A stretch of DNA of 64,000 nucleotides. It comes from Deltaproteobacteria bacterium (GTDB lineage Bacteria > Myxococcota_A > UBA9160 > UBA6930). How positions within the stretch are numbered: position 1 is the stretch's first letter; each line of letters starts with the position of its first letter. Below are positions 8,882 to 20,035 of the stretch, piece by piece. The position numbers were made by a program, and so were the translations under genes. The stretch lies in NCBI GenBank assembly GCA_016875395.1, contig VGRF01000006.1, forward strand, positions 62,001 through 126,000. The letters run 5' to 3'. The notes beneath the pieces were generated by a model, which made no database searches, was not told where the DNA came from, and saw only the letters and a list, made by a program, of their open reading frames with translations.

Positions 8882-11132
<2,251 letters not shown>

Positions 11133-11435
11133 GTGGGACCTCTTGGGGCGGTTGAGGCGAGCGACCATCGCACAGGTCCAGGGCATCGAGACGGCCGCTT
11201 TTTTCCGCGTTTACTCCGCATCGGCGTCGAGGACTCCGCCGATGCTGCGCGCTTCGCTTGCGGTCTCGGCCGACGTGCTTGGGCGGAGAGTTCGACTTCG
11301 AGGTTGTTCCGGCGGTGCGCTGGCGCGTGATTGGGTGTTCGATGAGCGGAGACGTTGTTGCGCCGTGTAGAAGGATGTGAACCCGACGTGGCGGAGGCCG
11401 TAGGGGCGGCGGCGCGCGCGATTGGAGATGGGTCG
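11133..11435. other. Intergenic region between divergent genes
   Basis: About 300 bases between the start of the MOSC gene (leftward) and the CPBP protease gene (rightward). It must hold both promoters. A TTTTTT run near 11200 and the sequence TTGTTGCGCCGTGTAGAAGG near 11355 are the only AT-richer stretches. I see no convincing -35/-10 pair, hairpin or small gene. Confidence 0.4.
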
Positions 11436-12077
11436 ATGACTCCGTGGAGCTGGCTCTCGCTCGTTCTTGCGCTCGTGCTCGTGCCTGGCGTCGCGCTCGG
11501 AAACCGCTGGCTCGGCCGGCCGGGAGGTAACGAAGGCGCGCTCGTCGCCGAGCTCGCGATGTTCGCGCTCGCTGGGCTGATGCTCTGGATCGTGCGCGTG
11601 AAGGAAGGCAAGAGCTGGGAGTCGTTAGGCCTCGGTCCGCCGCCGCGCGGCACGCCCTTGCTGACGCTCGGCATCATCGCCGCCGCAGTCGCTTCGATCG
11701 CCGCGGTGATCCTCGTGTTGTCGCTCCTCGACATTCCATCGCTTCAGGGCGACAGCCACGATCGCCCCCTCTGGCTGCTCGCGGTGATGTGCTTCCGCGC
11801 CGGCACGCTCGAGGAGCTCACGTACCGCGCGGTGGCGATCGATCGCGTATCGCTGCTCACGCGCAGCAAGACGCTGGGGTGGCTCCTTCCCGCCGTTCTC
11901 TTCGGCGTGCTGCACTACCCGCAAGGCGTCTCGGGAATCCTCATCGCGTTCGTGGCAGCCCTCGTGATGAGCGTGTTCTTCCTGAGGAAGCGAAATCTGT
12001 GGGCGAACATGACCGCGCACTTCTCGATCGACTTCATCCCGAACGTCGTGCTGCCGCTGCTCGGCGGCGTGGAGTGA
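11436..12077 (+). CDS. CPBP family intramembrane metalloprotease
   Basis: A 213-residue membrane protein with about six hydrophobic segments. It carries the CPBP (CAAX protease/Abi) motifs: motif 1 as EELTYR, motif 2 as FGVLHYP, and the final HFSIDF with His and Asp. These residues bind the zinc of glutamate-dependent intramembrane proteases related to Rce1. ATG 11436 follows GGAG at a good distance; longer starts upstream would add a non-hydrophobic tail that looks non-coding. Bacterial members are linked to bacteriocin self-immunity or peptide processing, but nothing here points to a substrate. Confidence 0.85.
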   Translation: MTPWSWLSLVLALVLVPGVALGNRWLGRPGGNEGALVAELAMFALAGLMLWIVRVKEGKSWESLGLGPPPRGTPLLTLGIIAAAVASIAAVILVLSLLDIPSLQGDSHDRPLWLLAVMCFRAGTLEELTYRAVAIDRVSLLTRSKTLGWLLPAVLFGVLHYPQGVSGILIAFVAALVMSVFFLRKRNLWANMTAHFSIDFIPNVVLPLLGGVE

Positions 12078-12112
12078 GGCGCGGGCGCCGAGCGGCGCGA
12101 TAGCCTCGGCGC

Positions 12113-13339
12113 ATGCCTGCAGCGCTCTCCCACCTTCGGATCTGTGACTTCACCGGTCAACTAGCCGGGGCCGGCGCGACCAAATGGCTCGCGGCGTTCG
12201 GCGCCGAGGTGATCCGCATCGAAGACCCCGTCACGATGGGGCTGTGGGACATCCTGCGGCCGATGCCGCCGTTCGTGGACGAGCGACGCGGGCCGGACTT
12301 CGGCGGCGGCTTCAATAATCACAACGTCGAGAAGCTCGGCATCACGCTGAACCTGCGCACCGAGAAGGCGCGGGAGATCCTCGCCGAGATCGTGAAGCGC
12401 TCGGACGTGGTGAGCGAGAACTTCGCGAAGGGCGTGCTCGCGCGCTGGGGCTTCGGCTACGAGCGCCTGAAGCAGCTGAAGCCCGACATCATCTACGTCT
12501 CGAACTGCGGCTTCGGGCACGTGGGCCCGTACTCGGACTGGAAGACGTGGGGCCCGATCGTGCAGGCGATCTCGGGCCTCACGCACTTATCAGGCTTGCC
12601 CGGCCGCGAGCCAGCCGGCTGGGGCTACTCTTACATGGACCACACCGGCGGCATGTACATGGCCCTCGCGATCCTGCTCGCGCTCGTGCACCGGCAGCGC
12701 ACGGGCGAGGGGCAGTGGGTGGACATGTCGTGCACCGACGCGGGCCTCTCCCTGACAGGCACCGCCGTGCTCGACTGGACGGTGAACGGGCGCCCTTCCC
12801 GGCGCGAGGGCTGGCCGGACGCGAACCGCAGCGCGCACGCGCCGTGGGCTCCGCACGGCATCTATCCCGCCGCGGGCGAGGACGAGTGGATCGCGATCGC
12901 TTGCCGCAGCGACGCCGAGTGGCGCGCGCTCGCCGCCAAGCTCGGCATCGCGGACGCGCGCTTCGCAACGGCGCCGGCTCGCCTCGCCGCACAGGACGCG
13001 CTCGACGCCGCGGTCGGCGCCGCGACGCGCGCCCACGCGAAGTTCGCACTCGCGCGCGAGCTTCAGGCATTGGGGATCGCTGCTGCTGCAGTCGCGAAGC
13101 CCGAGGAGCGCATCGACCACGACGCGAACACCGCCGCGTGGGGCCTTTGGCCGACGAGCACGCATGCGAAGATGGGCCGCGTGCGCGTCGACGGGCTGCC
13201 GGTGCACCTCTCGAAGACCGACTGGAAGATCGAGCACGGCGCGCCGTGCCTCGGCGAGCACACCGAGCTCGTCCTGAACCGCGTGCTCGGCATGAGCGCG
13301 GACGACGTGGCGAAGCTGCGCGCGGAGGGCGTCGTATGA
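12113..13339 (+). CDS. Family III CoA transferase (CaiB/BaiF), catalytic-type subunit
   Basis: A 408-residue CoA transferase that would move CoA from a donor thioester to an organic acid through an enzyme aspartyl intermediate. The N-terminal Rossmann-like start (LRICDFTGQLAGAGATKWLA, FGAEVIRIED), NLRTEKAREILAEIVKRSDV and RTGEGQWVDMS are family hallmarks. The likely catalytic Asp is residue 176 (YSYMDHTGG), judged by its spacing to GEGQ. The stop overlaps the start of a second, related transferase (ATGA), which suggests a heteromeric enzyme like the benzylsuccinate or succinyl/malate transferase pairs. The substrate is unknown. Confidence 0.92.
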   Translation: MPAALSHLRICDFTGQLAGAGATKWLAAFGAEVIRIEDPVTMGLWDILRPMPPFVDERRGPDFGGGFNNHNVEKLGITLNLRTEKAREILAEIVKRSDVVSENFAKGVLARWGFGYERLKQLKPDIIYVSNCGFGHVGPYSDWKTWGPIVQAISGLTHLSGLPGREPAGWGYSYMDHTGGMYMALAILLALVHRQRTGEGQWVDMSCTDAGLSLTGTAVLDWTVNGRPSRREGWPDANRSAHAPWAPHGIYPAAGEDEWIAIACRSDAEWRALAAKLGIADARFATAPARLAAQDALDAAVGAATRAHAKFALARELQALGIAAAAVAKPEERIDHDANTAAWGLWPTSTHAKMGRVRVDGLPVHLSKTDWKIEHGAPCLGEHTELVLNRVLGMSADDVAKLRAEGVV

Positions 13340-14583
13340 GCGCCCCCGAACAGCATGGTGCTCTGCACGGCGTTCGCGTCGTCGAGCTCGCGAACGAGAA
13401 GTGCGCTTGGGCGGGCAAGCTGCTCGCGGACATGGGCGCGGACGTGATCCTCGTCGAGCCGCCGGGCGGAGACGCCACGCGCAGCTACGGCCCGTTCTAC
13501 GAGGACGAGCCCGGCGACGACCGCAGCCTGTACTGGTGGCACCACCACACGAGCAAGCGCGGCATCGTGCTCGACCTAACAACCGAGCCGGGCCGCGCCA
13601 CGCTGCGCGAGCTCGTCGCGCGCGCCGACGTGCTGCTCGAAGCCGAAGCGCCAGGCGCGCTCGCGGCGCAGCGCCTCGACTACGCCGACCTCGCGCCCGC
13701 GAATCCGCGCCTGATCCACTGCGCGATCACGCCCTTCGGCCGCAGCGGGCCGCGCAAGGACGAGATCGCGACGGATCTCACCGTGATCGCGGCGGGCGGC
13801 CCCGCCTGGATGAACGGCTACGACGACCACTCGCTGCCGCCCGTGCGCGGGCTCGGCAACCAAGGCTGGGCGATGGGCTGTCATTACGGCGTGTTGTCGA
13901 TCCTCACGGCGATCGTCTACCGCGCCGTTTCGGGCGAGGGGCAGTTCATCGACGTGAGCTTGCACGCGGCGGCGAACGTGACGACGGAAGTCGGCTCCTA
14001 CGGCTGGCTCGTCGCGAAGCAAACCGCGCAGCGGCAGACCGGCCGCCACGCGGGCCCGACGATCACGATGCCGTCGCAGATGAAGTGCGCCGACGGCCGC
14101 TACGTGAACACCGGCATGCCACCGAGGAAGCCCGCGGAGTTCGCGAACCTCGTGCGCTGGCTCCAGTCATTGGGGTTCGACGAGCAGCTGCCCGAGGTGG
14201 TGTTCCTGAAGATGGGCGCGGAGCGCGACTCGATCGATCTCAGCAAGATCGGCCAAGACGCCGAGATCACCGCGATCTTCGGTGCGGGCCGCGAGGCGAT
14301 GAACTTCATCGCCTCGAGAGTCAGCGCGTACGAGTTCTTCACCGGCGCACAGCGCGCAGGATTAGCCGTCGGCGCGATCTTCTCGCCCGACGAGGCCTAC
14401 GAGGACCCGCACTTCAAGGCGCGCGGCTTCCAAGTCGAGGTGCATCACCCCGAGCTGGGGAAGAGCTTCCGCTACCCCGGCGCGCCGTACGCGATGCAGC
14501 GCGGCAAGTGGCGCATCTCGCGCCGCGCGCCGCGGCTCGGAGAGCACACGGACGAAGTGTTGAGAGAAATCGGAGAACCCTGA
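13336..14583 (+). CDS. Family III CoA transferase, partner subunit lacking catalytic Asp
   Basis: A 415-residue paralogue of the preceding gene, translationally coupled to it. The fold landmarks are present (VRVVELANEKCAWAGKLLAD, MGADVILVEPPGGDATRS, VSGEGQFIDVS). In my hand alignment, however, the position of the catalytic Asp is Ala179 (GWAMGCHYG). Loss of the Asp in one of two adjacent subunits is known from heteromeric family III transferases, where one chain is structural. It probably works with the upstream protein in the cytoplasm. The alignment was made by eye from the conserved GEGQ, so a one- or two-residue shift is possible. Confidence 0.88.
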   Translation: MSAPEQHGALHGVRVVELANEKCAWAGKLLADMGADVILVEPPGGDATRSYGPFYEDEPGDDRSLYWWHHHTSKRGIVLDLTTEPGRATLRELVARADVLLEAEAPGALAAQRLDYADLAPANPRLIHCAITPFGRSGPRKDEIATDLTVIAAGGPAWMNGYDDHSLPPVRGLGNQGWAMGCHYGVLSILTAIVYRAVSGEGQFIDVSLHAAANVTTEVGSYGWLVAKQTAQRQTGRHAGPTITMPSQMKCADGRYVNTGMPPRKPAEFANLVRWLQSLGFDEQLPEVVFLKMGAERDSIDLSKIGQDAEITAIFGAGREAMNFIASRVSAYEFFTGAQRAGLAVGAIFSPDEAYEDPHFKARGFQVEVHHPELGKSFRYPGAPYAMQRGKWRISRRAPRLGEHTDEVLREIGEP

Positions 14584-14611
14584 CCGCGCGCAAGCGCGCG
14601 AGGAGAGACGT

Positions 14612-15757
14612 ATGGGCATCCACGACTTCCCCCTGATCGACGTCGACGCGCACTACACGGAGCCGCCGGATCTTTGGCTGTCGCGTGCGCCGGCTGCGCT
14701 GCGCGACGTTGCGCCGCGCGTGGTGAAGACGCCGGAAGGCAACGACACGTGGATCGTGGGCCGCGACACGCCGCTCTCGCCGCCCGGTTTCTGCGTGATC
14801 CGCACCGATGGCTCGAAGGCAATCGGCTCGTTCTCGGTACACCGCTTCGACGAGATGATCGCGGCCGCGAGCGACCCGGCTGCGCGCGTGCGCGTGATGC
14901 AGGAGTTGGGCATCTCGCGGCAGGTGCTCTACCCGAACGTGCTCGGCTTCGCGGGCGCCGCGCTGATGCGCATCGAGGACGCCGCGCTGCGAGACTTCTG
15001 CATCACCGCCTACAACGACGGCGTGGCCGACGTGCAGCGCGCGTCCGGCGGGCGCCTTCTGCCGCAGGCGATGCTGCCGTTCTGGGACGTGCGCGCCTCC
15101 GCGCGCGAGCTCGAGCGCTGCCACGAGCAGCTCGGCCTAACAGGCTTCACGATGATGGACGCGCCCGAAGCTTGGGGCATGCCTTCGCTCGCAGACAGCG
15201 CGTGGGATCCGCTCTGGTCCACCGCGCAGGAGCGCAGGCTCCCGGTGAACTTCCACATCGGCTCGAGCGGTGTGAGCGCGACGGCGGTCTGGCCCGGCAT
15301 CGAGATGCCGCGCCAGCTCGCCGCGGGCTCGACGGTCATGTTCATCGCGAACGCCCGCTGCATCGTGAACCTCATCTTCAGCGGACTGCTCGATCGCTTC
15401 CCCTCGCTCAACTTCGTCTCCGTCGAGAGCGGTGTGGGCTGGCTGCCATTCGCGATCGAGGCCGCCGAGTATCAGGTGGACGAGAACGGCGTCGACCTCG
15501 CACTTCGCCCGAGCGAGTACTTCCGGCGGCAGATTTACGCCTCGTTCTGGTTCGAGCAGCGCGATCTGGCGGCCTGCGCCAAGCGGCTCGGCACCGACAA
15601 CGTGATGGTCGAGACGGACTTCCCGCATCCGACGTGTCTCTACCCCGGTCCGCGCAAGAAGCTCGAAGAGGCGGTCGCCAGCCTGAGCGAAGCCGACCAG
15701 CGCAAGATCTTCTACGGCAACGCCGCGCGCGTGTACGGAGTCGACCCGAATCCGTGA
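14612..15757 (+). CDS. Amidohydrolase (Amidohydrolase_2 / ACMSD-like)
   Basis: A 381-residue TIM-barrel hydrolase or decarboxylase. It opens with IDVDAHYTEPPDLW, where Asp-x-Asp-x-His is the metal-binding start of many family 2 amidohydrolases. Further ligands are probably the His in NFHIGSSG and the acidic residue in VETDFPHPTCLYP near the end. The family includes decarboxylases and ring-opening hydrolases of aromatic catabolism. It follows the CoA-transferase pair by 28 bases with an AGGAG ribosome site, so it probably belongs to the same catabolic operon. The exact reaction cannot be read from the sequence. Confidence 0.87.
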   Translation: MGIHDFPLIDVDAHYTEPPDLWLSRAPAALRDVAPRVVKTPEGNDTWIVGRDTPLSPPGFCVIRTDGSKAIGSFSVHRFDEMIAAASDPAARVRVMQELGISRQVLYPNVLGFAGAALMRIEDAALRDFCITAYNDGVADVQRASGGRLLPQAMLPFWDVRASARELERCHEQLGLTGFTMMDAPEAWGMPSLADSAWDPLWSTAQERRLPVNFHIGSSGVSATAVWPGIEMPRQLAAGSTVMFIANARCIVNLIFSGLLDRFPSLNFVSVESGVGWLPFAIEAAEYQVDENGVDLALRPSEYFRRQIYASFWFEQRDLAACAKRLGTDNVMVETDFPHPTCLYPGPRKKLEEAVASLSEADQRKIFYGNAARVYGVDPNP

Positions 15758-15772
15758 GGGGTTAGGGGAAGC

Positions 15773-16273
15773 GTGAGCGACACGTTCGAAGGCGGCTGCG
15801 ACTGCAAGCACGTGCGCTACCGGCTCACCTCGAAGCCGCTGTTCGTGCACTGCTGCCACTGCCGCTGGTGCCAGCGCGAGAGCGGCGCCGCGTTCGCGCT
15901 CAACGCGATGATCGAGACGGAGCGCGTGCAGCTGCGCGCGGGCCAGCCGCTCTACGTGATGACGCCATCCGACAGCGGCTTCGGCCAGGAGTTCGTGCGC
16001 TGCCCGAACTGCCACCTCGCGCTCTGGAGTCATTACGCCGGCGCGGGCCGCGCCGTGGCGTTCGTTCGCGTCGGCACGCTCGACGCTCCCGACGCGCTGC
16101 CGCCCGACATCCACATCTTCACCGCGTCGAAACAGCCGTGGGTCGTGCTCCCGCCCGGCGCGCTCGCCGTGCCCGAGTACTACGACAGCGAGGCGACGTG
16201 GCCCGCCGAGAGCCTCGCGCGGCGGCGCGCGCTGCGGGAGCGCATCGCCGCGCAGAAGGCCGGCGCTTCGTGA
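15773..16273 (+). CDS. GFA family zinc protein
   Basis: A 166-residue protein of the GFA/CENP-V family (glutathione-dependent formaldehyde-activating enzyme-like). The zinc ligands are easy to see: GGCDCKHVRY near the start, HCCHCRWCQRESG, and CPNCHLALWSHY in the middle. The fold is a beta-structure built around one or two zinc ions; the formaldehyde function has been demonstrated for few members. It starts at GTG 15773 and its stop overlaps the GTG of a GST gene, so the two are coupled. A link to glutathione adducts is therefore reasonable, but inferred. Confidence 0.88.
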   Translation: MSDTFEGGCDCKHVRYRLTSKPLFVHCCHCRWCQRESGAAFALNAMIETERVQLRAGQPLYVMTPSDSGFGQEFVRCPNCHLALWSHYAGAGRAVAFVRVGTLDAPDALPPDIHIFTASKQPWVVLPPGALAVPEYYDSEATWPAESLARRRALRERIAAQKAGAS

Positions 16274-16929
16274 GCGCGCGTCGCAAGCGCGATGCCAAGG
16301 GCGCGAAGCGGGACCTGCTCGTCACGGCGAATGGCGGGGGCGGCTTGATCATCGAAGCGGCCTACGCGATCGCGCGCGTTCCGCTCGAGATCGAGGACAT
16401 CGCGTGGGACGACGTCGGCCCCGGCAGTCGGCGGCTCGCCAAGCTGAATCCATTAGGGCAAGTGCCGACGCTCGTGCTCGCGAGCGGCGCCGTGATGACC
16501 GAGAGCGCCGCGATCCTGCTGCATCTCGCCGAGCGCGCGCCGCGCGCGAAGCTCGCTCCGCCGGTGCGCGATCCGCAGCGCGCGGCGTTCTTGCGCTGGC
16601 TCGCGTTCTTCGTGGCCGCGCTCTACCCGACGTTCACGTACGGCGACGATCCCGCGCGCTGGGTCGGCGACGCGGCCGGGTCCAGGCTGCGCGCGAGCAC
16701 CGACGCGCACCGCGAGCGGCTGCTGCGCTTCCTCGAGCGCGAGGTCGCGAGCGCGCCGTGGTTCCTCGGCAAGCGCTTCAGCGCGCTCGATCTCTACCTG
16801 CCGGTGCTGCGCCTCTGGCGTCCCGGCGCGGCGTGGTGGCGCAGCGAGGCGCCGAAGCTGAACGCGATCGCGGATCGCGCGCGCGATCTCTCGCCTGTGG
16901 CGCGCGCGTTCGCGCGGAACGAAGTCTGA
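16270..16929 (+). CDS. Glutathione S-transferase family protein
   Basis: A 219-residue GST with a basic N-terminal tail (SARRKRDAKGAKRD), a thioredoxin-like domain (LLVTANGGGGLIIEAAYAI, LGQVPTLVLASGAVMTESAA with the Glu-Ser pair for glutathione) and a helical domain containing FLGKRFSALDLYLPVL. The usual catalytic Tyr, Ser or Cys near residue 20 is not obvious (Asn-Gly-Gly-Gly instead). Translation is coupled to the upstream GFA gene (GTGA overlap) and the MFS gene follows after 3 bases. It is distinct from the GST at 6.3 kb. Confidence 0.85.
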   Translation: MSARRKRDAKGAKRDLLVTANGGGGLIIEAAYAIARVPLEIEDIAWDDVGPGSRRLAKLNPLGQVPTLVLASGAVMTESAAILLHLAERAPRAKLAPPVRDPQRAAFLRWLAFFVAALYPTFTYGDDPARWVGDAAGSRLRASTDAHRERLLRFLEREVASAPWFLGKRFSALDLYLPVLRLWRPGAAWWRSEAPKLNAIADRARDLSPVARAFARNEV

Positions 16930-16932
16930 GGC

Positions 16933-18150
16933 GTGAGCGAAGCGCGCCCGCGCGAGATCGCCCGCGTCGTCGCCGCGGCGACGATCTCCAACTTCGGCTC
17001 GATGCTGACGCGCATCGCGCTGCCGTTCGTCGCGATCGATGTGCTCGGCGCGAGCGCGTGGGACATGTCGGCGCTCAGCGCCGCGCGCCTCGTGCCCGGG
17101 CTCGTGTTCGGCATCGCGATCGCGGCGTGGATCGAGCGGCGCCGGAAACGCGGCGTGATGATCGGCGCCGATCTCGCGCACGCGATGTTGTTGCTCGCGG
17201 TGCCGCTCGCGGCTGCGCTCGGCGCGCTCTCGATCCCGGCGCTGCTCGCCTTCGCGGCGCTCTCGGGCGCGCTCTCGTACGCCTTCGGCGTCGCGCGCGC
17301 CTCGTTCGTGCCCGCGCTCGCCTCGCGCGAGCAGATCGTCGCCGCGAACGCGCGCATCGCGGCCGGGAGCAACGCGGCGGAAGCGCTGGCGTTCGGCGGC
17401 GGCGGCTGGCTCGTGCAGCTGCTCAGCGCGCCGCTCGCGCTCGTGGTGGACGCCGTCAGCTATCTCGCCTCCGCCGCGCTGCTCGCGGGCATTCCCGAGC
17501 GCGAGGCCGAAGCGAAGCCGCCGCGCGAACGCGGGCTCGCTCGCGCGCTCGGAGGGCTGCGCGTGATTCGCGCCGACGCGCGGCTCGGCGCGCTCGCGCT
17601 CGTAAGCGTGGCGGTCGAGCTGCTGAGCGAGGTGCTCGGGGTCGTCTACTTCCTGTTCGTGCGCGAGCAGCTCGGCTTCTCGCCGGGCGCGCTCGGCACG
17701 CTCTTCGCCGCCGGCTCGGTCGCGGCGCTGGCGAGCAGCCTCGCGGCCGCGTGGCTCGGCGCGCGCTTCGGCGCACGCGGCACGATGGGCTGCGGCCTCG
17801 CGGGCGGCGCGCTCGCGACCGCGGTGCTCGCGCTCGCGCCGGGGCCGAGCTGGATCGGCGCCGCGTGCATCTTCGCCCAACAACTCGGCGACGCGGGCCT
17901 CGCCGTGTTCGAGATCCACGCGCTGAGCGCGCGCCAGCGAGCGGCTGCGCTGGACGTGCAGAGCCGCGTGCACGGCGCCTTCACGTTCTTCGGCGGCTGG
18001 GCGGCGCTCGCGGGCGCGGCGCTCGGCGGCGCACTGGGAAGCGTGCTCGGCCCTCGCGCGACGATCGCGCTCGTCGCCGCCGCGATGCTCGCGCTCGGCG
18101 CGTCTTGGCTCGCGTTCGCGCCGCGCTACGAAGAGTCTGCGAGCGATTAG
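16933..18150 (+). CDS. MFS transporter
   Basis: A 405-residue inner-membrane transporter with about twelve hydrophobic segments and a central charged loop (EREAEAKPPRERG). The N-terminus (VVAAATISNFGSMLTRIALP) and the basic loop IERRRKRGVMIGADLAH after the second helix resemble the MFS_3/EntS group of drug or siderophore exporters. It starts at GTG 16933, three bases after the GST gene, as the last gene of the plus-strand catabolic run. The stop overlaps the convergent CMD gene by four bases. The substrate is unknown; export of a pathway intermediate is a guess from context. Confidence 0.87.
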   Translation: MSEARPREIARVVAAATISNFGSMLTRIALPFVAIDVLGASAWDMSALSAARLVPGLVFGIAIAAWIERRRKRGVMIGADLAHAMLLLAVPLAAALGALSIPALLAFAALSGALSYAFGVARASFVPALASREQIVAANARIAAGSNAAEALAFGGGGWLVQLLSAPLALVVDAVSYLASAALLAGIPEREAEAKPPRERGLARALGGLRVIRADARLGALALVSVAVELLSEVLGVVYFLFVREQLGFSPGALGTLFAAGSVAALASSLAAAWLGARFGARGTMGCGLAGGALATAVLALAPGPSWIGAACIFAQQLGDAGLAVFEIHALSARQRAAALDVQSRVHGAFTFFGGWAALAGAALGGALGSVLGPRATIALVAAAMLALGASWLAFAPRYEESASD

Positions 18151-18872
18151 GCCGGCTTGCGCCCCTCGAGAATCCCGTCCGCGCCGGGCAGCCACGACGC
18201 GACGCCCGCGATCGGGATCGCGCACAGCACGGCCTCGACGATCTCGGCCTCGCTCGCGCCCGCGCGGCGCGCGCCGTTCGCGTGCACGTTCACGAAGCGC
18301 GAGGAGAACTCGGCCGCGTTGACGCAGCAGAGCAGCAGCTCGACGTGCTTGGCTGCGAGCACGTTCTCGGCGAGCGACCACTCGCGCATCAGCACGTAGC
18401 CCTCGAGCGCGCGCGGCGCCTCGTCGGCCATCAGCGTGACGTAGCTCGGCACGAAGCCGAAGTAGCCCTGGAAGTAGGCGAGGGCGGAGTCGCGCGTGAC
18501 GGGGAAGTCCGGCCGCTCGAGGGCGCCGCTGCGGGGCTCCGCGCCATAACAAGCGCGGACCGCGGCGCTGAACGCCGCGTAGGCGCTCTCACCGCGCGAG
18601 ATCATCACGGCGAGCGCGGCGCCCTCGGCGTCGCGCAGCGCGAGGCCGAGCTGCTTGGCGCGCGCGATCTCGCGCGCGAGCACCTCGGGCTGCTTCTTCA
18701 CCGCGGCTGCTGCGGCAATGTACAGCGCCTTCGCCCAGGCCGGGCACGCGCCGTCGCGGTCCGTCACGTCGCGAACGCGCGCGAAGCCCTCCGCGAACTT
18801 CGCCGAGACCGCCGCGATCTCGCCGCTTCTGAGCGCAGGCGATGCGAGCTCGTCGAACCTGCTGCTCACCAC
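18147..18872 (-). CDS. Carboxymuconolactone decarboxylase family protein
   Basis: A 241-residue helical protein of the CMD/AhpD family. The core helix AAKHVELLLCCVNAAEFSSRF followed by VNVHANGARRAGASEAEIVEAV is the usual CMD signature with Cys and His, but AhpD's redox CxxC is replaced by Cys-Cys. An N-terminal half (residues 1-110) appears to contain a second, weaker CMD-like repeat (WAKALYIAAAAAVKKQP). Its start overlaps the stop of the Rieske gene by 7 bases, so the two are translated together. The role, decarboxylase, peroxidase partner or other, is open. Confidence 0.82.
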   Translation of the reverse strand: MVSSRFDELASPALRSGEIAAVSAKFAEGFARVRDVTDRDGACPAWAKALYIAAAAAVKKQPEVLAREIARAKQLGLALRDAEGAALAVMISRGESAYAAFSAAVRACYGAEPRSGALERPDFPVTRDSALAYFQGYFGFVPSYVTLMADEAPRALEGYVLMREWSLAENVLAAKHVELLLCCVNAAEFSSRFVNVHANGARRAGASEAEIVEAVLCAIPIAGVASWLPGADGILEGRKPA

Positions 18873-20029
18873 TTCTCTCCGTACACGTCGCCCTCGCTGA
18901 GCTTATCCACCCAGCGGTGGTAGTGCTGCAGCGTGGGCTCGTTGCGCCCGAACACGAACGAGTCCACGGCGCCGCCGTCGACGCCGCGCTGGATCGCGAG
19001 GCCCATCGCGTAGTCCTCGTCGCGCACGGCTTGCAGCGTGAGCGCCGCGAACGCCTCGGCCGCTTGCTTCTGCTCCGGCGTTTCGGGCGCGCGCTCGGTG
19101 AGGATCGTCTGCACCGTCACGCTGCGATTCGGCTCGCTCGCGGGATAGAGCTGCGACACGAGCACGTGGTCGCCGAGGATTCCGCTGATCGAGAGATTCG
19201 GGAACGCGGAGTGGATCAGGCGAATGTGCTCGCCGGGGTTCCACTCGCGCTCGGGCACGCCGCGCAGCTGACCGAGGCTCTTGCGCCCGAACACGATGCG
19301 CTGATGCGGACCGAACGTGTCGGTGACCATCAAGTTCGAGAGCGTGTTCTTGCCGACCGTCTGGGGATGCAGCGTGCCCTGGTGGTAGCCCTCGAGGTAG
19401 CCGTCCCACGCGACCTTCCAGCCGGGTCCTTCGATCTCGCGCTGCAAGTACACGTGCCAGCGCTCGAGCGCGAGCGTCGCGAGCGGCGCGGCGAACGAGC
19501 CGAGCCACGCGTCGACGTCGAACGCGCCGCCAGGCGTGAGAGCGACCCACACGAGGCCCGCGCGCTCCGCGCACGGCAGAGCTGTCAGGGACAGCGCGCT
19601 GCGATCCGAGGCGCCGAAGGTGTGCTCGCCGTACATCGCGACGAGGGTGCCGCGCGCGTCGTAGGCCCAGGCGTGATACGGGCAGGCGTGCTTTGCGGCG
19701 CGCCCACAGCCTTCGCGCAGCGGCGCGCCGCGATGCCGGCACGCGTTCACGAATGCGCGCACGGCGCCGTCTTCCGCGCGTGTCAGCAGCACCGGCACGC
19801 CCGCGACGCGCAGCGCCTTGTAGGCGCCGGCGCCCGCGAGCTCGCCGCTCAGCGCGAGCGCGAGCGGCACGCGCCGCCACACGCGCGCGAGCTCGCGCTC
19901 GTAGCGCGCACGGTCGGTGTAGGCGCTCGCGGGCATCCGCATCGTCGCGGGGGCGAGGTCGGTCGTGTCCGCCTCGAGGTGCGCGAGCGCGCGGCGCGCA
20001 AGGGGAAGCAGGCGTTCGCGCGCGTCCAC
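18866..20029 (-). CDS. Rieske non-haem iron oxygenase, alpha subunit type
   Basis: A 387-residue ring-hydroxylating oxygenase. The Rieske [2Fe-2S] ligands are Cys97, His99, Cys116 and His119 (CRHRG and CPYHAW). The catalytic domain has the mononuclear iron motif region GYLEGYHQGTLHP, with the bridging Asp likely in AWDGYLEG. Such enzymes insert oxygen into aromatic, aliphatic or steroid substrates using electrons from a separate reductase, which is not encoded nearby. It follows the DUF3604 gene by 6 bases and is coupled to the CMD gene, giving a three-gene minus-strand operon. Confidence 0.92.
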   Translation of the reverse strand: MDARERLLPLARRALAHLEADTTDLAPATMRMPASAYTDRARYERELARVWRRVPLALALSGELAGAGAYKALRVAGVPVLLTRAEDGAVRAFVNACRHRGAPLREGCGRAAKHACPYHAWAYDARGTLVAMYGEHTFGASDRSALSLTALPCAERAGLVWVALTPGGAFDVDAWLGSFAAPLATLALERWHVYLQREIEGPGWKVAWDGYLEGYHQGTLHPQTVGKNTLSNLMVTDTFGPHQRIVFGRKSLGQLRGVPEREWNPGEHIRLIHSAFPNLSISGILGDHVLVSQLYPASEPNRSVTVQTILTERAPETPEQKQAAEAFAALTLQAVRDEDYAMGLAIQRGVDGGAVDSFVFGRNEPTLQHYHRWVDKLSEGDVYGEKW

Positions 20030-20035
20030 GAGTTG

